A stretch of DNA of 64,000 nt from Acridotheres tristis (taxonomy: Eukaryota; Chordata; Aves; Passeriformes; Sturnidae). The stretch spans positions 7,192,001 through 7,256,000 of the forward strand of contig CM072884.1 in the NCBI GenBank assembly GCA_037013685.1, given 5' to 3'. The translations under genes and the position numbers were made by a program. Under the pieces are notes generated by a model. That model was given only the letters and a program-made list of their open reading frames with translations. It was not told the origin of the DNA and searched no databases. This document shows, piece after piece, positions 60,801 through 64,000 of the stretch. The stretch's first letter is position 1. Each line of letters begins with the position of its first letter.

Positions 60801-61350
60801 TCTTCCTTTTCTCTTTGCAAGAACCAAGCTTTGCACAGTGGGCACTGTGGTAGATTATCTGGTGGGGTCTTTGCCATATTCATAGATCTTGAAAAGTGTG
60901 TAGGTATCTCTAGGTTCACAGAAAAAAGTATATTTATCTCACTAATGAGCTGTCAACACTTTCTGTTCCTGTAATAAATATTCAGGTGCTCATCTTTTCA
61001 GCTTGTCCCAAGGTATAACACAACCAGCAAATGTATTCTCAAGGTTCCACAGTGGATGCATTGCTCAATGTTTCATACAGGACTAGCAGCAGATCAATTA
61101 ACAAGTGATTGCCTGCTTTACATGGTTCTTTTTCAGGTCATTAACTTCTTGAGGAATGTTTAGGGAAAGTACTACCTCTTGCCATTTAAACTGCTAAAAA
61201 ACCCTAGTCAATTACTATGTAAATCACTCATTCTAAGTAACTTGGTGTTGTCTTACTGAGATTCTAATAGAGTTGCTCATTACTGATTTTGCCTCTCAAT
61301 AGTTGATCTCTACATAGAAGTATGTTTTCCACTTTATGACTTATCGTAAA
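57871..61350. other. AT-rich stretch with simple repeats
   Basis: No gene is supported. It contains the TA/CA tract at 58653-58720 and A/T tracts at 59500-59560. Open frames at 60138-60497 and 60581-60974 overlap on both strands and match no family. Confidence 0.5.
58653..58720. repeat. TA/CA microsatellite with palindromic core
   Basis: TGTATCTATA (58661-58670) and TATAGATACA (58679-58688) are exact reverse complements. CA and TA units follow. Confidence 0.92.
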
Positions 61351-61406
61351 CAGTAAAAATTGCTGGCACGTGATTAATCAGTAAAAATTGCTGGCACGTG
61401 AATAAT
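61351..61406. repeat. 28-bp tandem duplication carrying an E-box
   Basis: Copy 1 (61351-61378) and copy 2 (61379-61406) differ at one base. Each begins CAGTAAAAATTGCTGG and contains a canonical CACGTG E-box (61368-61373 and 61396-61401) followed by an AT-rich ATTAAT/AATAAT end. Confidence 0.93.
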
Positions 61407-62222
61407 CCTGCAGTGAAGTAATATGTTTTAACTTTAGCCTTTTTTTCATTTACACTTACTGTCCTTTATTTAATACATAAAGGGAGACGTTAAGGATTTG
61501 AGTTAACAAATGCAATCTCCATTCGTATGGATGAGTTTCAGTAAATATCTAGATTAAAAAATGTAAATGTGGAAACAGCCTGGCTTTTGGTCTATTTCCT
61601 GGGGTTTTTCTTAGTTATCTGATTTGGTTTCCCTTATAAGATCAAGATAGCAACAGATGAATCTGAGTGATTCCATTTTGGATAGGTGACTCAAATAATT
61701 ATGTGTAATTTTGATTATAGTGGGCTATGTGATCAACATGTTAGAAATCAGAGTATTTTTAAACACTTGAGTTTTGCCTACCAAAAAGTAGACTTTAACA
61801 TTAAAAATTTAGAATTAAAGGGGTATTAAAGGAGACCACTACCATTAGTTAAAGTATAACATATTTAGTCCATACATATTATGGTCAACACTCTCTTAAA
61901 ACTTCAGATTATCATTTTGATATCTTTGCCAAGAAATATATATTTGATTGCAGTTAGAATGTTACTGCTAATATTTCACTTAAATCATACTCATGACAAA
62001 TTAAACTGATTCATCTTGTCCTACACCTGATAGAAATGGTAAAGAATACCTTGCCACTTTCTATGCAAGTTTGTTTCCTTTTCAAAATTGAATCACTTTA
62101 TCTTTCATTTTTAACTGCAAATTGTTGGGTTAAAATTTTCTTATAGATTATGCCTTCTAAAATGTCATCAGTCTTGTTGCTTTTCCTTGAATTGTCTTCG
62201 GGGCATCTATTAGTTACTAGTT

Positions 62223-62225
<3 letters not shown>
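61407..62225. other. AT-rich stretch, nothing recognised
   Basis: No gene or repeat family is seen. Confidence 0.5.

Positions 62226-62262
<37 letters not shown>
62226..62262. repeat. TA microsatellite, 37 nt uninterrupted
   Basis: Perfect alternation of A and T, able to extrude a cruciform. Confidence 0.97.
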
Positions 62263-62268
<6 letters not shown>

Positions 62269-64000
62269 TATCATGGTTTGGACTAGAATGAACAGTAACT
62301 GCTCTGGAAAACACTCAGGAAAGTCAGGAACTGCTACTATCCGTGGTGCTGAAAAAGGCTAGCATAACAGGGAATAATTTATACATAACCATCTACCCCA
62401 GAACTGCAGTAAATTTTGGAATTCAGAGATAGTAGTAGCTCCTATAGATACTCTGAATGTGATATATTGCAGCACAGGCATCTGGTTTGAAACAGTTATT
62501 GGTGGGCTACAAACTAATTCTCTCTCTGAAACTCACCTTTTTGTGCCACTTTACCATAAATTGCTCATGACCCAAAGGGACATTTTGTTCTTGTAGGTTT
62601 TGCAATGTCTGTTGTCTACTAAGCTGGAATTTCAATTAGCATGAGATGACATCTGCAGTAAGAAAAAAACTGAAACACAATTTTTAAGTGCAATCCAAGA
62701 GTGATGGATTTTATTAAAATAACTTATTCTGCTCATCTCTACCAAAGAATAAAACTAGATTGGAGGGAGGGGAGATGTTTTGTATTTAGTTTGTTGTTTT
62801 TTGTTTGAGGGGAGGGGGATGGTGTTTGTTTTGTTTAAAAAATACTTTGAATTAAAGGTTTGGTCTAGAATTCCAATGACCTGATTTTATTCCATAACAG
62901 ATTCTTCTGTGAAACCCAGTGTGTCAGTTTATTCCCATGTCTCTTATTTTGGGTAAGTGTATAAGTGGATATTTGTTAACATACCAAATAAATTCAGACT
63001 TAAGCCTTGCATTTAGAGATAAAATCAAATTCAATGTATTTTTATTATTTGTTTTATGATTACCAGTATGGTAAATCAATTTATATTTTTAGCATTTTTC
63101 ATATCAGATCCAATGCAAATTAATTAAGTTGTGCATATTGCTTGCACTTTAAGAAATGATACACTGTGATAAATTATTGAGTGAAGAGCAGAAAATGTAG
63201 CTGGCAAATATTTTTTAATTCTAGCTTTAGATAATCACTGTTTATTAAGATACTAATGAAAACACATCACTGTAAAGTGAAAATTGATCTCTAGTAACTT
63301 ATAGCTGTAAAACACTGATGCAATCATTTGCATTTACAGCACCATATCCTACATGATGGGTCTCTGATACAAACATAACTTACACAAAGCCTCCAAAACA
63401 CTCTGTCTTACCATGTGGTATGGCACATAAAATAATACCAGTGGCATTACCAGGTAGAAAATCACCACTTTAAAATGCAAAATAACTCCAAACTGTTGTG
63501 CAAGATAATGAAACTGGAACATTAAGGAATACAGTAATATGGTGATCCTTTATAAATTATCACAATTAGACCTGTTTTGCAAAGTATGAAGATTTCTGTC
63601 GATTTCTGTGGACCAACATTTAATTAAATTAGCCTTGAAAGAGGTGAGGTTAATCTGCTCTATGTACGCCCTTTGTAGATTTGCTGATTAAATGCCCACT
63701 TTGTTATAATTAAGGATAAGATTATATGTGGTTGTAAATTGCAAATTAAATATGTACCAAATTAGATAATGGTGTAACTGTATGTTAGTTTCTCTTGAGG
63801 ACACACGTTAAATATTGCCCTTTGAAATGTTACCTACCTATATCGTTGAGATTTAGAAATGATATATCTCGTTTCAGAACAATGAGTTTCTATTAGTTTT
63901 CTTTGCTTATGCTACAGGTCACCTTGCATTTTTAACTTGTTACTTTGCTTCTACAGAGAGCGAAATATTTGAAGTATCATGAAGGCACTGTAAAAGAAAA
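62263..64000. other. AT-rich stretch, nothing recognised
   Basis: No gene is supported. A G-rich patch (62762-62775 and 62808-62824) contains several GGG/GGGG runs amid T/G sequence. The rest is AT-rich without repeat signatures. Confidence 0.5.

Noticed and set aside
62762..62824. G-rich runs that might form a G-quadruplex
   Set aside because: The GGG runs are split by a long T/G-rich spacer, so no compact four-run motif exists.
1..64000. CRISPR arrays, operons, tRNA or rRNA genes
   Set aside because: No regularly spaced repeats, no ribosome-binding-site gene strings and no A-box/B-box pairs were seen. The sequence is vertebrate in character.

Overview
This 64 kb window looks like non-coding nuclear DNA from a bird. 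The evidence is: AT-rich, CpG-poor sequence with many homopolymer and TA/TG tracts; fragments of CR1 LINEs, the dominant avian non-LTR retrotransposon, with the usual 3' tail; and several endogenous-retrovirus LTRs whose sequence I recognise as avian types. Repeat density is low, as in bird genomes. I could not tell the species. A neoavian, possibly a passerine, is a reasonable guess.

No protein-coding gene can be supported. Open frames are short, have no recognisable domains and lie in repeats or unrelated frames. The window is therefore either a gene desert or part of one very long intron. No tRNA, rRNA, CRISPR, operon or bacterial feature is present.

Layout: 1-8 kb is featureless AT-rich DNA with a small CpG cluster (about 0.95-1.23 kb) and an enhancer-like block (6.2-6.6 kb). 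A clean solo LTR with a 6-bp target duplication sits at 8054-8484. A CR1 piece (9.66-9.86 kb) and an old ERVL-type LTR end (10.84-10.98 kb) follow. From 11 to 26.4 kb there are mainly low-complexity tracts. A decayed hAT DNA-transposon transposase lies on the minus strand at 26.45-27.96 kb, with one terminal inverted repeat still visible. Beyond it come an enhancer-like block (28.0-28.5 kb), a TA/TG satellite, a GC-rich island (29.0-29.2 kb) and a CR1 3' end (29.64-30.0 kb). A nested pair of LTRs occupies 32.22-33.18 kb. A probable LTR followed by a primer-binding-site-like sequence lies at 36.4-37.2 kb. From 37.4 to 55 kb there are microsatellites, a 39-A run, a few splice-site-bounded stretches and possible conserved blocks. 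A perfect 17-bp hairpin, an ERVL-type solo LTR (55.4-55.9 kb) and a long LTR (56.8-57.9 kb) follow. The last 6 kb holds a duplicated E-box unit and a long TA repeat.

The window reads as a record of transposon insertion and decay, possibly scattered with regulatory elements. I found no convincing new biological system. The most informative objects are the hAT relic, the nested LTR and the LTR with its precise target duplication.
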